This document shows positions 52,700 to 60,080 of a stretch of DNA of 64,000 bases, one piece after another (position 1 is the stretch's first letter; every line of letters begins with the position of its first letter). The translations under genes were made by a program, and so were the position numbers. A model generated the notes under the pieces. The model ran no database searches and was not told the origin of the DNA. It saw nothing but the letters and a program-made list of their open reading frames with translations. Source of the stretch: Blastochloris tepida (GTDB lineage: Bacteria; Pseudomonadota; Alphaproteobacteria; Rhizobiales; Xanthobacteraceae); the NCBI RefSeq assembly GCF_003966715.1, contig NZ_AP018907.1:3885391-3949390 (forward strand), in the 5' to 3' direction.

Positions 52700-53206
52700 A
52701 TGACCTTCACCACATCCCACATCTGCAAGGCTTTCAATCTGAACCCGGTTTCCCTTCGTCGGTGGATGAATGATCCGAATTACCCGTTGCGCGTCGAGGC
52801 GCGCTCGGAAGAGAGCGCCGGCTGGCGCCGGTTCAACATGGCCGATGCAGTTCGTATTAGCCTCGTTTCGAGACTGATCAACAACCATTCTGTTGAGTCC
52901 TGGAATGCCGTTTATGCCGTGAATTCGATTTACGACCTCATCAGCATCAAGGTTCCGGAGTTTCTTGCTGCTGCTCAGGCCAACGGAAACTGGTTTCAAG
53001 AGCAGACTTGTTTCGTGATGTTCTTCCGTATGGACGACGATCCGGCTTTCCACCGGGTTTTTGATACGATCGATGGACTTGTCGAGGCGGCGACGAACCG
53101 CTCCATTTCCGGAACGATCCTCTTCGAGCTGTGGAGTGAGACGCTGCGGGCTGCCAGCAACTTGCAGACGGTTCCGCCCGAAGCGCAGCAGGACCTCGGC
53201 GAGTAG
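52700..53206 (+). CDS. MerR-like helix-turn-helix protein of the element
   Basis: A 168-residue protein. The first ~70 residues look like a winged HTH: FTTSHICKAFNLNPVSLRRW, then MNDPNYPLRVEARSEESAGW and RRFNMADAVRISLVSRLINN, the pattern of MerR/AlpA-like domains. The rest is helical with aromatic residues and has no known match. GC content is clearly lower than in flanking genes, suggesting separate origin. Paired palindromes just upstream suggest it controls itself, and being upstream of portal it may control the head genes. Confidence 0.65.
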   Translation: MTFTTSHICKAFNLNPVSLRRWMNDPNYPLRVEARSEESAGWRRFNMADAVRISLVSRLINNHSVESWNAVYAVNSIYDLISIKVPEFLAAAQANGNWFQEQTCFVMFFRMDDDPAFHRVFDTIDGLVEAATNRSISGTILFELWSETLRAASNLQTVPPEAQQDLGE

Positions 53207-53214
53207 GTCCGCAG

Positions 53215-54618
53215 ATGCCCCCCGCCCGCGACATCCTCAAGGTCCACAGCCGCTCGCTGGACGCCGGCGGCGGCGGGCGCCGGTGGTCGGATGACCGCCG
53301 CATCACGTCCGCCGGCGTGCTCCACCAGTCCGCCGCCACGGTTGGCGCTCGCGCGCTGGCCTACGCCCTCAACAACGCCAACGGCGCCCGCATCGTCGAA
53401 TCGCTCGCCGCCAACCTGATCGGCGAGGGCATCAAGCCGCGTTCAGAGCACCCCGCCGAGAGCACCCGCCAGGGCTTGCACCGCGCCTTCCGCGGCTGGA
53501 CCGACCGGGCTGACGCCGATGGCCTGACCGATTTCTACGGCCTCGAGGCGCACGGGGCGCGTGACCAGGTGGTGTTCGGCGAAGCGCTGTTCGTGTTCCT
53601 CGCCGACCCGCTGACCGGCGCGCCGCAGCTCCGCCGGCTGCACCCGGAGCAGCTCGACCGTTCCTGGACCCGCCGCCTCGACACGGGCGGCGCCGTCCAT
53701 CAGGGCGTCGAGTTCGACGCCGTGGGCCGCATCGTCGCCTATCACATTCGCCGGGCCGCCCCCGGCGATGCGCTCGCGGGGATCGCGGTGGCACCCGACC
53801 GCGTCCCGGCGGGCGACGTCATCCATGTGTTCCGCCAGCTGGTGCCGGGGCAGGTCCGCGGCCTGTCGTGGTTCGCGCCGGTGCTGCTGCCGGCCAAGGA
53901 GCTGGACGCGCTGCTCGATGCGTTGCTGGTGCGCGCCAAGGTCGCCGCGCTCCACGCCGGCTTCATCACCGACCCCGAGGGCACCCCGCCCTATGACGGC
54001 GAGCAAAGCGGCTCGACCTTCGACGCCTCGCTTGAACCCGGCGCGCTGATCACCCTGCCGCCGGGCAAGAGCGTGGAATTCCCCGAGACGCCCGACCAGG
54101 GTGGCGCCTCGGCGCTCTTGACCGCGTCCTTGCGCATGATCGCCGCCGGCGCCGGCGCCACCTATGAGCACGCCACCGGCGATTACAGCCAGACCAACTA
54201 TTCCAGCTCGCGCGGCGCGCTGCTGGAGTTCCGCCGGTTCTGCCGCTCCGTCCAGCACCACACCTTGGTGCACCAGTTCTGCCGGCCGGTGTGGGACCGC
54301 TTCATCCGCTGGCAGGTGCTCGCCGGCACCATTCCGGCGCTGGCCTATCAGCGCGACGTCGTCGCCTTCCACGCCGTGAAGTGGCTGCCGCCGGCCTGGG
54401 ATTGGGTCGACCCCATGAAGGATGCTCAGGCCGCAGAGATCGAGCTGCGCAACCATCTGCGCTCGCGCTCCGAGATCATCGCCGAGCGCGGCTATGACGC
54501 CGAGGACGTCGACCGCGAGATCGCCGCCGATCAGGCCCGGCTCGACCGCCTCGGCATCGCCCCGGCGCCGGCCGCGCCGAGCACCACCCCGACCGATCAA
54601 TCCGAGGTCTCCCTATGA
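53215..54618 (+). CDS. Phage portal protein, lambda family
   Basis: A 467-residue head-vertex protein. Typical features of the lambda portal family are the early ALAYALNNANGARIVESLAA segment, VFGEALFVFLADPLTGAPQL, RLHPEQLDRSW, GVEFDAVGRIVAYHIRRAAP, DVIHVFRQLVPGQVRGLSWF and the later TGDYSQTNYSSSRGALLEFR. The dodecameric portal is the DNA entry and exit port of the capsid and docks terminase. It starts 8 bp after the HTH gene and overlaps the next gene by ATGA. Confidence 0.92.
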   Translation: MPPARDILKVHSRSLDAGGGGRRWSDDRRITSAGVLHQSAATVGARALAYALNNANGARIVESLAANLIGEGIKPRSEHPAESTRQGLHRAFRGWTDRADADGLTDFYGLEAHGARDQVVFGEALFVFLADPLTGAPQLRRLHPEQLDRSWTRRLDTGGAVHQGVEFDAVGRIVAYHIRRAAPGDALAGIAVAPDRVPAGDVIHVFRQLVPGQVRGLSWFAPVLLPAKELDALLDALLVRAKVAALHAGFITDPEGTPPYDGEQSGSTFDASLEPGALITLPPGKSVEFPETPDQGGASALLTASLRMIAAGAGATYEHATGDYSQTNYSSSRGALLEFRRFCRSVQHHTLVHQFCRPVWDRFIRWQVLAGTIPALAYQRDVVAFHAVKWLPPAWDWVDPMKDAQAAEIELRNHLRSRSEIIAERGYDAEDVDREIAADQARLDRLGIAPAPAAPSTTPTDQSEVSL

Positions 54619-54968
54619 GCTACCTTCGCCTCGAATACCTCGCCGTCGAGAAGGTCGAAGCCCGCCGCGATCCCACTGGCGGTGTCGCGGCCGGTCAGGT
54701 GCTGGCGAGCGAGCTGCTGACGGTTTCGGCGACGCCGCTTGCGGGCGCCGCGCGTGGCACCGTGCCGGCCGATTGCTCGCTGGTGCGCGCGTCGGTGTTC
54801 GGCGAGGGCGCCTATGGCGTGGCCGTGAAGGTCGCGACCGATGCCACGCTGGCCAACCAGGCCGCCGCCAAGACCGACCCGTGCCTGTGGCTCACCTCGG
54901 GCCACGACTGGATTTTCCCGGCCTCACCCGGCGATCGCATCACCGCCGTTGACGCCAGCGTGTCCTAG
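54615..54968 (+). CDS. Small head-associated protein, putative decoration or accessory protein
   Basis: A 117-residue, mainly beta protein (VEARRDPTGGVAAGQVLASE, then PADCSLVRASVFGEGAYGVA). It lies between portal and the protease-capsid gene, a place where head decoration or accessory proteins occur. I do not recognise a family. The start overlaps the portal stop and the next gene begins 15 bp later. Confidence 0.6.
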   Translation: MSYLRLEYLAVEKVEARRDPTGGVAAGQVLASELLTVSATPLAGAARGTVPADCSLVRASVFGEGAYGVAVKVATDATLANQAAAKTDPCLWLTSGHDWIFPASPGDRITAVDASVS

Positions 54969-54983
54969 CCCGGAGGCCAGCCC

Positions 54984-56786
54984 ATGAACGCCCCCGCTTT
55001 CGTCCGCGCCGCCTTCACCCCGTCGTCGGTCGACGACGACGCCCGCACCGCCGAGCTGATCGCCGCCACCGGCGCCGGTGTCGACCGCGCCGACTTCGAC
55101 GGCCCGTTCCGCGAGGTGCTGGAGATCAGCGAACGCGCCGTTGACCTGTCGCACATCGAGGGCATGCCGCTGCTCGACAACCACAACCGCCGAACCGTCG
55201 ACGACATCAAGGGCGCGGTGCGCGGCGGCCGAATTGAAGCAGGCCAGCTCATCCTCAAGGTCGAGTTCTCGCCCCGCGCCGAGGACGTCTTCCAGGACGT
55301 CAAGCGCGGCATCATCCGCAACGTCAGCGTCGGTTACGCGCCCGAGACGTGGCGTGACAGTACGGACCAGAAGGGTGCTCGGGTCCGCACCATCACGCGC
55401 TGGGCGCTCCATGAGGTGTCCCTGGTGCCGGTTGGCGCCGATCCCAACGCGAAGGTTCGCAACATGCCCGAAACGACCCCCACGACTGACGCGCCCCCGC
55501 CGAACACCACCACGCCCGCAGCCGTCACCACTCGCGCGGCCGCCAACCAGGAAATCCGTGCGCTGGCCACCACCTTCGACCTCGGCAGCGACTGGGCCAA
55601 CGATCTGATCGACCGCGGCGCCAGCGAGGGCGAGGCCCGCGCCGCTGCGCTGGAGGCGATGCGCACCCGCCAGAGCCGGCCGGCGCCGGCGGCGCGCGTC
55701 ACGGTCGGCTTCTCCAATGACGACCCGGCGCAGCTCGTGACCCGCATGGGCGAGGCGCTGTACGCCACCCGCGCCAATCCGCGCCATCAGCTCAGCGAGC
55801 CGGCCCGGCCCTACGCCAACCTCACCACGTTGGACATGGCCCGCGAGTGCCTGCGGGCGCGCGGCTTCTCGACCACCGGCCTCAACCCGGTCGACACCAT
55901 CACCCGCGCCCTGCACACCACCTCCGACTTCCCGGCGATCTTCGGCGACACTGCCAACCGGGTGCTGCGGGCCGCGTATCAGGCGGCGCCAGCGGTGCTG
56001 AAGCGCGCGGCCCGCCAGACCTCGCATCGTGACTTCCGCGCCAAGACCCGCATTCAGGTGTCGGAGGCGCCGTCGCTGGAAAAGGTCCATGAGGCCGGCG
56101 AGTTCAAATACGGAACCTTCGCCGAGGCCAAGGAGAGCTACAAGGTCGACACCTTCGGCAAGATTTTCGGCATCTCGCGCCAGGCGCTCGTGAATGACGA
56201 CCTCGGGGCGTTCACCGATGTTGGCGGCAAGTTCGGGCTCGCCGCTGCCGAGTTCGAGGGGCAGTTCCTGGTGAGCCTCCTGGTGCAGGGTTCCGGCCTC
56301 GGGCCGACGATGGACGACGCCAAGCGCCTGTTCCACACCGACCACGGCAACCTTGCGTCGTCTGGAGCTGCACTCAGCGAAACCACGCTGGACGCCGCGC
56401 GACTGGCGATGCGCCGGCAGAAGGGCCTCACCGGATCGCCCGTCAACGTCGCGCCGCGGTTCCTGCTGGTGCCGCCCGAGCTGGAGACCGACGCAGAGAA
56501 ACTGCTGGCGCAGTTGCAGCCCATCAAGACCGAGGACGTGAACCCGTTCGGCGGCAAGCTTGAGCTGTTGGTCGAAGCCCGCCTGACCGACGCTTATCGC
56601 TGGTACGTCGTCGGCGATCCAGCCGTCATCGAGGGCTTGGAATACGCCTACCTGCAAGGCTCCGAAGGCCCGCAGACCGAGACGCGCGCCGGCTTCGAGG
56701 TCGATGGCATGGAGTTCAAGGTGCGCCTCGACTTCGGCGCCGCCTTCCTCGACCACCGCGGCTGGTACACCAACGCCGGCCACTGA
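54984..56786 (+). CDS. Prohead protease fused to major capsid protein
   Basis: A 600-residue fusion. Residues ~40-160 are an HK97/U35-type prohead protease: His67 in MPLLDNHNRRTVDDIKGAVR and Ser115 in RGIIRNVSVGYAPETW, then RWALHEVSLVPVGADPNAKV. After a Thr/Pro linker (~165-190) comes a helical scaffold-like part. The capsid domain runs from about 260 (LTTLDMARECLRARGFSTTG) to the end. It contains AGEFKYGTFAEAKESYKVDT, FGISRQALVNDDLGAFTDVG and LLVPPELETDAEKLL, like Mu-type/HK97-fold major head proteins. Self-cleavage would release the capsid subunit. Confidence 0.88.
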   Translation: MNAPAFVRAAFTPSSVDDDARTAELIAATGAGVDRADFDGPFREVLEISERAVDLSHIEGMPLLDNHNRRTVDDIKGAVRGGRIEAGQLILKVEFSPRAEDVFQDVKRGIIRNVSVGYAPETWRDSTDQKGARVRTITRWALHEVSLVPVGADPNAKVRNMPETTPTTDAPPPNTTTPAAVTTRAAANQEIRALATTFDLGSDWANDLIDRGASEGEARAAALEAMRTRQSRPAPAARVTVGFSNDDPAQLVTRMGEALYATRANPRHQLSEPARPYANLTTLDMARECLRARGFSTTGLNPVDTITRALHTTSDFPAIFGDTANRVLRAAYQAAPAVLKRAARQTSHRDFRAKTRIQVSEAPSLEKVHEAGEFKYGTFAEAKESYKVDTFGKIFGISRQALVNDDLGAFTDVGGKFGLAAAEFEGQFLVSLLVQGSGLGPTMDDAKRLFHTDHGNLASSGAALSETTLDAARLAMRRQKGLTGSPVNVAPRFLLVPPELETDAEKLLAQLQPIKTEDVNPFGGKLELLVEARLTDAYRWYVVGDPAVIEGLEYAYLQGSEGPQTETRAGFEVDGMEFKVRLDFGAAFLDHRGWYTNAGH

Positions 56787-56798
56787 TCGGGGATCACC

Positions 56799-57011
56799 GT
56801 GGCAACGCTCGCCGAGCTGCAAGCCCGCCTCGACGCCCTGCGCGCCCTGCGCGCGCGGGGCATCCGCCGGGTGTCCTATCAGGGCCAGGAAGTCGAATTC
56901 CGCTCCGACGCCGAAATGGCGTCGGCGATCGCCGATCTTGAACGGCAGGTCGCCGCGCTCAGCGGGCGCCGCGTCTCAACCGTCTACATCAACGCTTCGA
57001 AGGGCGTGTGA
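56799..57011 (+). CDS. gpW-like head completion (head-tail joining) protein
   Basis: A 70-residue protein closely matching the small gpW-type layout: helix (LAELQARLDALRALRARGIR), beta hairpin (RVSYQGQEVEFRSDAEMASA), helix (IADLERQVAAL) and a short tail. Lambda gpW closes the filled head below the portal and prepares it for tail attachment. The start is GTG with GGGG upstream. Its stop overlaps the next start (TGATG). In this element it is the last morphogenesis gene: no tail genes follow. Confidence 0.78.
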   Translation: MATLAELQARLDALRALRARGIRRVSYQGQEVEFRSDAEMASAIADLERQVAALSGRRVSTVYINASKGV

Positions 57012-57259
57012 TGCCCCGCCAGACCTCGCTTCCGCCGAACCTCCCGCCGCGCGGTATCGCCCGCGAGGTTGCGGCGCAGTATGTCGGCGTCTCGACAGCG
57101 AAATTTGATGACATGGTGCGGGACGGTCGCATGCCCGCCCCGAAGCTGATCGATGGCCGGCTGGTGTGGGATGTCCGCGCGCTCGACCTCGCCTTCGATC
57201 GCTTGCCGAGCCGGGGGCCGGATCGGCCCGACCGCTCATCCCGCGAAATCGTGTTGTGA
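57011..57259 (+). CDS. AlpA/excisionase-like HTH protein
   Basis: An 82-residue protein with a winged-helix core: RGIAREVAAQYVGVSTAKFD, then DMVRDGRMPAPKLIDGRLVW and DVRALDLAFDRLP. This is the pattern of AlpA-type regulators and phage excisionases (an HTH that reads a target, then a basic wing). It is 2 bp upstream of the integrase, the normal place for a recombination directionality factor. It overlaps gpW by TGATG, tying integration control to the head operon. Confidence 0.78.
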   Translation: MPRQTSLPPNLPPRGIAREVAAQYVGVSTAKFDDMVRDGRMPAPKLIDGRLVWDVRALDLAFDRLPSRGPDRPDRSSREIVL

Positions 57260-57261
57260 CC

Positions 57262-58398
57262 ATGGGCACCGTCCGGCTCCGCTTCGTCACGGTGGACGTC
57301 GATCGGCACGGCAACGTCCGCTACTATTTCCGCCGGCCGGGGCAGCCGAAGGTGCGCCTCCGCGGCGTTCCGGGCTCGGCCGAATTCATGGCCGGCTATG
57401 CGGACGCGCTCGCCGGCGTGGCTCCGACAACTCCGCCGCCGCGACGAACCCGGAAGCCGCAGGCCGGAACCCTTCGCTGGCTCGCCGCTGAGTATTTCGC
57501 GTCGGCCCCGTTCAAGGAGCTTGGCCCGCGCACCCGGCGTGTCCGCCGCGCCATCATCGAGAAGGTCTGCGAAAGCGCCGGTGATGAACCGTTCGCCGAC
57601 ATCACCGGGCCGGTGATCCGTAAGGGCATGGACCGCAGGGCAGACACGCCGGAGGCCGCGAACTCGTTCCTGAAGGCGCTTCGGCATCTGTTCGCCTGGG
57701 CGGTTGATGCAGGGCACCTCGCCGCCAACCCGGCCCGAGACGTGAAGAAGCTGCGCGGCAATCCCGAGGGCTGGCACACCTGGACTGTTGAAGAGGTTCG
57801 CCAGTTCGAAGCGCGCCATCCGATCGGCTCGCAGGCCCGCCTTGCCTTGGCGCTGCTGGCCTACACGGGCGTTCGTCGCTCGGATGTGGTGAAGCTCGGC
57901 CGCCAGCACGTCCGGGAAGGCCGGCTGCGTTTCACGGTCACGAAGAACCAGGAGCGCAGCCCGGTGGTGGTCGACATCCCGCTGCTGCCCGAGTTGCAGG
58001 CGGTCATCGATGCCAGCCCGGCCGGAAACCTCACGTTCCTGGTGACGATCCACGACAAGCCGTTCACCGGCGATGGGTTTGGAAACAAGTTCCGCCGCTG
58101 GTGCCGGCAGGCGGGCCTGCCGCATTGCTCGCCCCACGGTGTGCGCAAGGCGGCGGCGACGATCGCCGCTGAGAACGGCGCCACCGAAGCCCAGCTCGAC
58201 GCAATCTTCGGGTGGACCGGCCGCAAGATGGCCGCGCACTACACCGCCAAGGCCAACCGCTCGAAGCTGGCGACATCCGCCATGCCGATGCTGGTTCCGG
58301 CACAATCAGGGAACGGAACTGTCCCACTTTCGCCGCCAGACGCCGACAGTGAGACAAAAAAGAGAGGAAAGACGAGGAAAAACAATGGTAGACGCTAA
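57262..58398 (+). CDS. int: Tyrosine-type site-specific integrase
   Basis: A 378-residue recombinase. A short N-terminal arm-binding domain (YYFRRPGQPKVRLRG) is followed by a core-binding SAM-like domain (LRWLAAEYFASAPFKELGPR onward). The catalytic domain has Arg205 (YTGVRRSDV), His292 and Arg295 (SPHGVRKAAA), Trp318 (FGWTGRKM) and the nucleophile Tyr327 (AAHYTAKA), a complete set. The C-terminal ~40 residues are Lys/Arg-rich. The stop lies 3 bp before the att core, so the enzyme is next to its own site, as expected. The ATG at 57262 is used; the earlier frame overlaps the AlpA-like gene. Confidence 0.94.
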   Translation: MGTVRLRFVTVDVDRHGNVRYYFRRPGQPKVRLRGVPGSAEFMAGYADALAGVAPTTPPPRRTRKPQAGTLRWLAAEYFASAPFKELGPRTRRVRRAIIEKVCESAGDEPFADITGPVIRKGMDRRADTPEAANSFLKALRHLFAWAVDAGHLAANPARDVKKLRGNPEGWHTWTVEEVRQFEARHPIGSQARLALALLAYTGVRRSDVVKLGRQHVREGRLRFTVTKNQERSPVVVDIPLLPELQAVIDASPAGNLTFLVTIHDKPFTGDGFGNKFRRWCRQAGLPHCSPHGVRKAAATIAAENGATEAQLDAIFGWTGRKMAAHYTAKANRSKLATSAMPMLVPAQSGNGTVPLSPPDADSETKKRGKTRKNNGRR

Positions 58399-58401
58399 GA
58401 T

Positions 58402-58417
58402 TGGTGCCCCTGGCCGG
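58402..58417. other. attR: 16-bp core inside the tRNA-Leu gene
   Basis: TGGTGCCCCTGGCCGG, identical to attL at 47270-47285. It comprises the CCA end, discriminator base, acceptor 3' strand and start of the T-arm of the tRNA on the minus strand. The element thus restores a complete tRNA gene on integration. Confidence 0.9.
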
Positions 58418-58486
58418 GATCGAACCAGCACTCCTTGCGGAACGCGATTTTGAGTCGCGCGCGTCTACCAGTTCCGCCACAGGGGC
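58402..58486 (-). tRNA. tRNA-Leu (anticodon CAA)
   Basis: An 85-nt tRNA on the minus strand, read from 58486 to 58402. The acceptor stem is GCCCCTG with CAGGGGC, followed by A and an encoded CCA. The D-arm is GCGGAACTGGTAGACGCG. The anticodon arm is CGCGA-CT-CAA-AA-TCGCG, so the anticodon is CAA (reads UUG). A long variable arm (TTCCGCAAGGAGT) marks it as class II. The T-arm is CCGGC/GCTGG around TTCGATC. Its 3' end is the attachment site of the element at 47270-58417. Confidence 0.95.
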
Positions 58487-58530
58487 CCGGCGCGGACTAT
58501 AGACGGCGACTTCGCCCGGTCAACGCACCG

Positions 58531-58592
58531 TGATGCGGTTTCCGGACGATCTCGCCGGGATCGGGGTGCCGATCGCGCCGGAAAATCCGCGG
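58531..58592. repeat. Fragment of the dispersed palindromic repeat upstream of dsbB
   Basis: GATGCGGTTTCCGGACGATC, then CGGGATCGGGGTGCC and CGCCGGAAAATCCGCGG, resembles hairpin 1 and the start of hairpin 2 of the full-length copies. It is degenerate and truncated, and lies between the tRNA-Leu gene and dsbB, just outside the integrated element. Confidence 0.55.
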
Positions 58593-58682
58593 TGCGGCGC
58601 TCGGGCTCGATCTGCCGCAAGATGGCCGTGCCCGCGCGATAGGGCCGTGGACAGATGTATTCGGCAGGGGTATCGCGCCGCC

Positions 58683-59243
58683 ATGGATCGTTCGGCCGTG
58701 TCTCGTCTGGATGCGCTTCGGCTTGCCGCCCGCCGTTCGCCGCCGCTGGCCGGCGCATGGGCGGTGTTGGCGGTCGGCGGTGGCGCCATCGCCTTCGCCT
58801 GGGCGCTGGAGCTGATCGCCGGGCTCGTGCCCTGCTCGCTCTGCCTCACCCAGCGCATCCCCTATTACGTCGCGCTGCCGCTCGCTGCCGCCGTGGTGGC
58901 CGGCGGCTGGCTGCGGCTGCCGTCCGGCCTGCTGCGGGCCGGCGCCGCGCTGGTGGCGCTGGCCATGCTGGCTGCCACCGGAATCGCCGCCTACCATGCC
59001 GGCGTCGAATGGGGCTGGTGGCCGGGGCCGGCCGACTGTTCGGGCGGCGCGATCAAGCCGCTCGGCTCGGTCGCCGACCTGATGACGCAGATGCAGACGA
59101 CCAAGGTGGTGCGCTGCGACGAGCCGGCGCTGGTGGTGCTGGGCCTGTCGCTCGCCGGCTGGAACGCGCTGCTGTCGCTGGCGCTGGCGGCGGTCGCCGC
59201 CTGGGGGGTCGCGTCGCGGGGGGCTCTCAAGGACGCCGGCTGA
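58683..59243 (+). CDS. dsbB: Disulfide bond formation protein B family
   Basis: A 186-residue inner-membrane protein with four helices. The first redox pair is Cys51-Cys54 in VPCSLCLTQRIPYY, followed by the quinone-contacting Arg. The second pair, in the long periplasmic loop, is Cys119 (PADCSGG) and Cys145 (VVRCDEP). DsbB-type proteins reoxidise DsbA and pass electrons to quinones. The open frame upstream to 58530 overlaps a fragment of the dispersed repeat, so the ATG at 58683 is used. It could be called DsbI-like, but the cysteine layout is that of DsbB. Confidence 0.88.
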   Translation: MDRSAVSRLDALRLAARRSPPLAGAWAVLAVGGGAIAFAWALELIAGLVPCSLCLTQRIPYYVALPLAAAVVAGGWLRLPSGLLRAGAALVALAMLAATGIAAYHAGVEWGWWPGPADCSGGAIKPLGSVADLMTQMQTTKVVRCDEPALVVLGLSLAGWNALLSLALAAVAAWGVASRGALKDAG

Positions 59244-59265
59244 TCCACTCAGGCCCGAAACCGGA

Positions 59266-59823
59266 TCAGGGATCGAGCTCGGTATCCCAGTAGAGATAGT
59301 CCAGCCAGCTCCGGTGCAGATAGTTGGGCGGGAACAGCCGGCCGTTCTGGTGCAGGTCGTGCACCGTCGGTGCGAACGGCATCTGGGCCGGCCACATGCC
59401 CGCCTCGCCGGGCATCAGGCCCCCCTTGCGCAAATTGCAGCACGAGCAGGCGGTGACCACGTTTTCCCAGGTGGTCTGGCCGCCGCGCGAGCGCGGGATC
59501 AAATGGTCGAAGGTGAGGTCGTCGCGGTCGCCGCAATACTGGCAGGAGAAGCGGTCGCGCAGGAACACGTTGAAGCGGGTGAAGGCCGGCTGGCGGTTGG
59601 CGCGCACGAAGGTCTTCAGCGACACCACGCTGGGCAGCCGGATCTCGAAGCTCGGGCTGCGGACGAATCGGTCGTATTGCTCGACGACGCTGACGCGGTC
59701 GAGAAACACCGCGCGCACCGCATCCTGCCAGGACCAGAGAGACAGGGGGTAGTAGCTCAGGGGACGATAGTCCGCGTTGAGCACCAAAACGGGCCAGTTT
59801 CCGGGCGATGCGGCCGCGTTCAC
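59266..59823 (-). CDS. HNH endonuclease family protein
   Basis: A 185-residue protein. The N-terminal domain NWPVLVLNADYRPLSYYPLS is typical of a widespread chromosomal HNH family. The HNH part has a zinc pair CQYCG (Cys94, Cys97), the catalytic region LTFDHLIPRSRGGQTTWENV (Asp106-His107, with the G-G-x-x-x-W-E-N block) and a second zinc pair in ACSCCNLRKG. Members are chromosomal, with uncertain roles in DNA repair or RNA processing. The start is GTG at 59823. Nothing links it to the nearby satellite; it belongs to the flanking core region. Confidence 0.88.
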   Translation of the reverse strand: MNAAASPGNWPVLVLNADYRPLSYYPLSLWSWQDAVRAVFLDRVSVVEQYDRFVRSPSFEIRLPSVVSLKTFVRANRQPAFTRFNVFLRDRFSCQYCGDRDDLTFDHLIPRSRGGQTTWENVVTACSCCNLRKGGLMPGEAGMWPAQMPFAPTVHDLHQNGRLFPPNYLHRSWLDYLYWDTELDP

Positions 59824-60020
59824 GACGGCTCCTCACTCCCTTCAGCAGCGGCGCGTGCCGCTTCTCAGCACCACGACGCTCTAATGTACCGACTCGGCGT
59901 CAATTTTGTGAAGCCCGGACCGAAAACCCAGCCTGCCGATAAATTGCCGGCGAAATCTCTCCTGCATTATTTGCAATCCAGCCATGCGATAATGGCAGGC
60001 GCCGGCGCGGGGCGGGCGGC

Positions 60021-60080
60021 TCAGACCGGCGCGCCTTCGCGCTGCTTGTCTCAGATGGGCGCGCCCTCGCGCTGCTTGTG
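60021..60080. repeat. 30-bp tandem duplication at the glycosylase 3' end
   Basis: 60021-60050 and 60051-60080 share 26 of 30 bases (both begin TCAGA and contain GGCGCGCC and TCGCGCTGCTTGT). On the minus strand both encode KQREGAP followed by a stop, so the downstream copy is a leftover second C-terminus outside the gene. Confidence 0.85.

Larger units (their letters stand above)
47270..58417. mobile_element. Capsid-forming satellite-like integrated element (tail-less) in tRNA-Leu
   Basis: This ~11.1-kb element is bounded by 16-bp direct repeats at a tRNA-Leu(CAA) 3' end. Its genes are a winged-helix protein, small and large terminase, XRE-HicA-HicB (reverse strand), three overlapping small genes, an HTH protein, portal, a small head-type protein, a protease-capsid fusion, a gpW-like protein, an AlpA-like protein and a tyrosine integrase. 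There are no tail, baseplate, lysis, polymerase or primase genes that I can recognise. All frames are intact and tightly packed. This agrees with capsid-forming phage-inducible island-type satellites; a prophage that lost its tail module is the alternative. Confidence 0.8.

Noticed and set aside
54984..56786. Mu-like transposable phage
   Set aside because: The capsid part resembles Mu-type heads, but there is no MuA/MuB transposase, and the element uses a tyrosine integrase with a tRNA att site.
49178..57011. Gene transfer agent (GTA) head cluster
   Set aside because: GTA clusters continue into tail genes and lack int/att. Here the block ends at gpW-like/AlpA-like/int and is flanked by att repeats in a tRNA gene.
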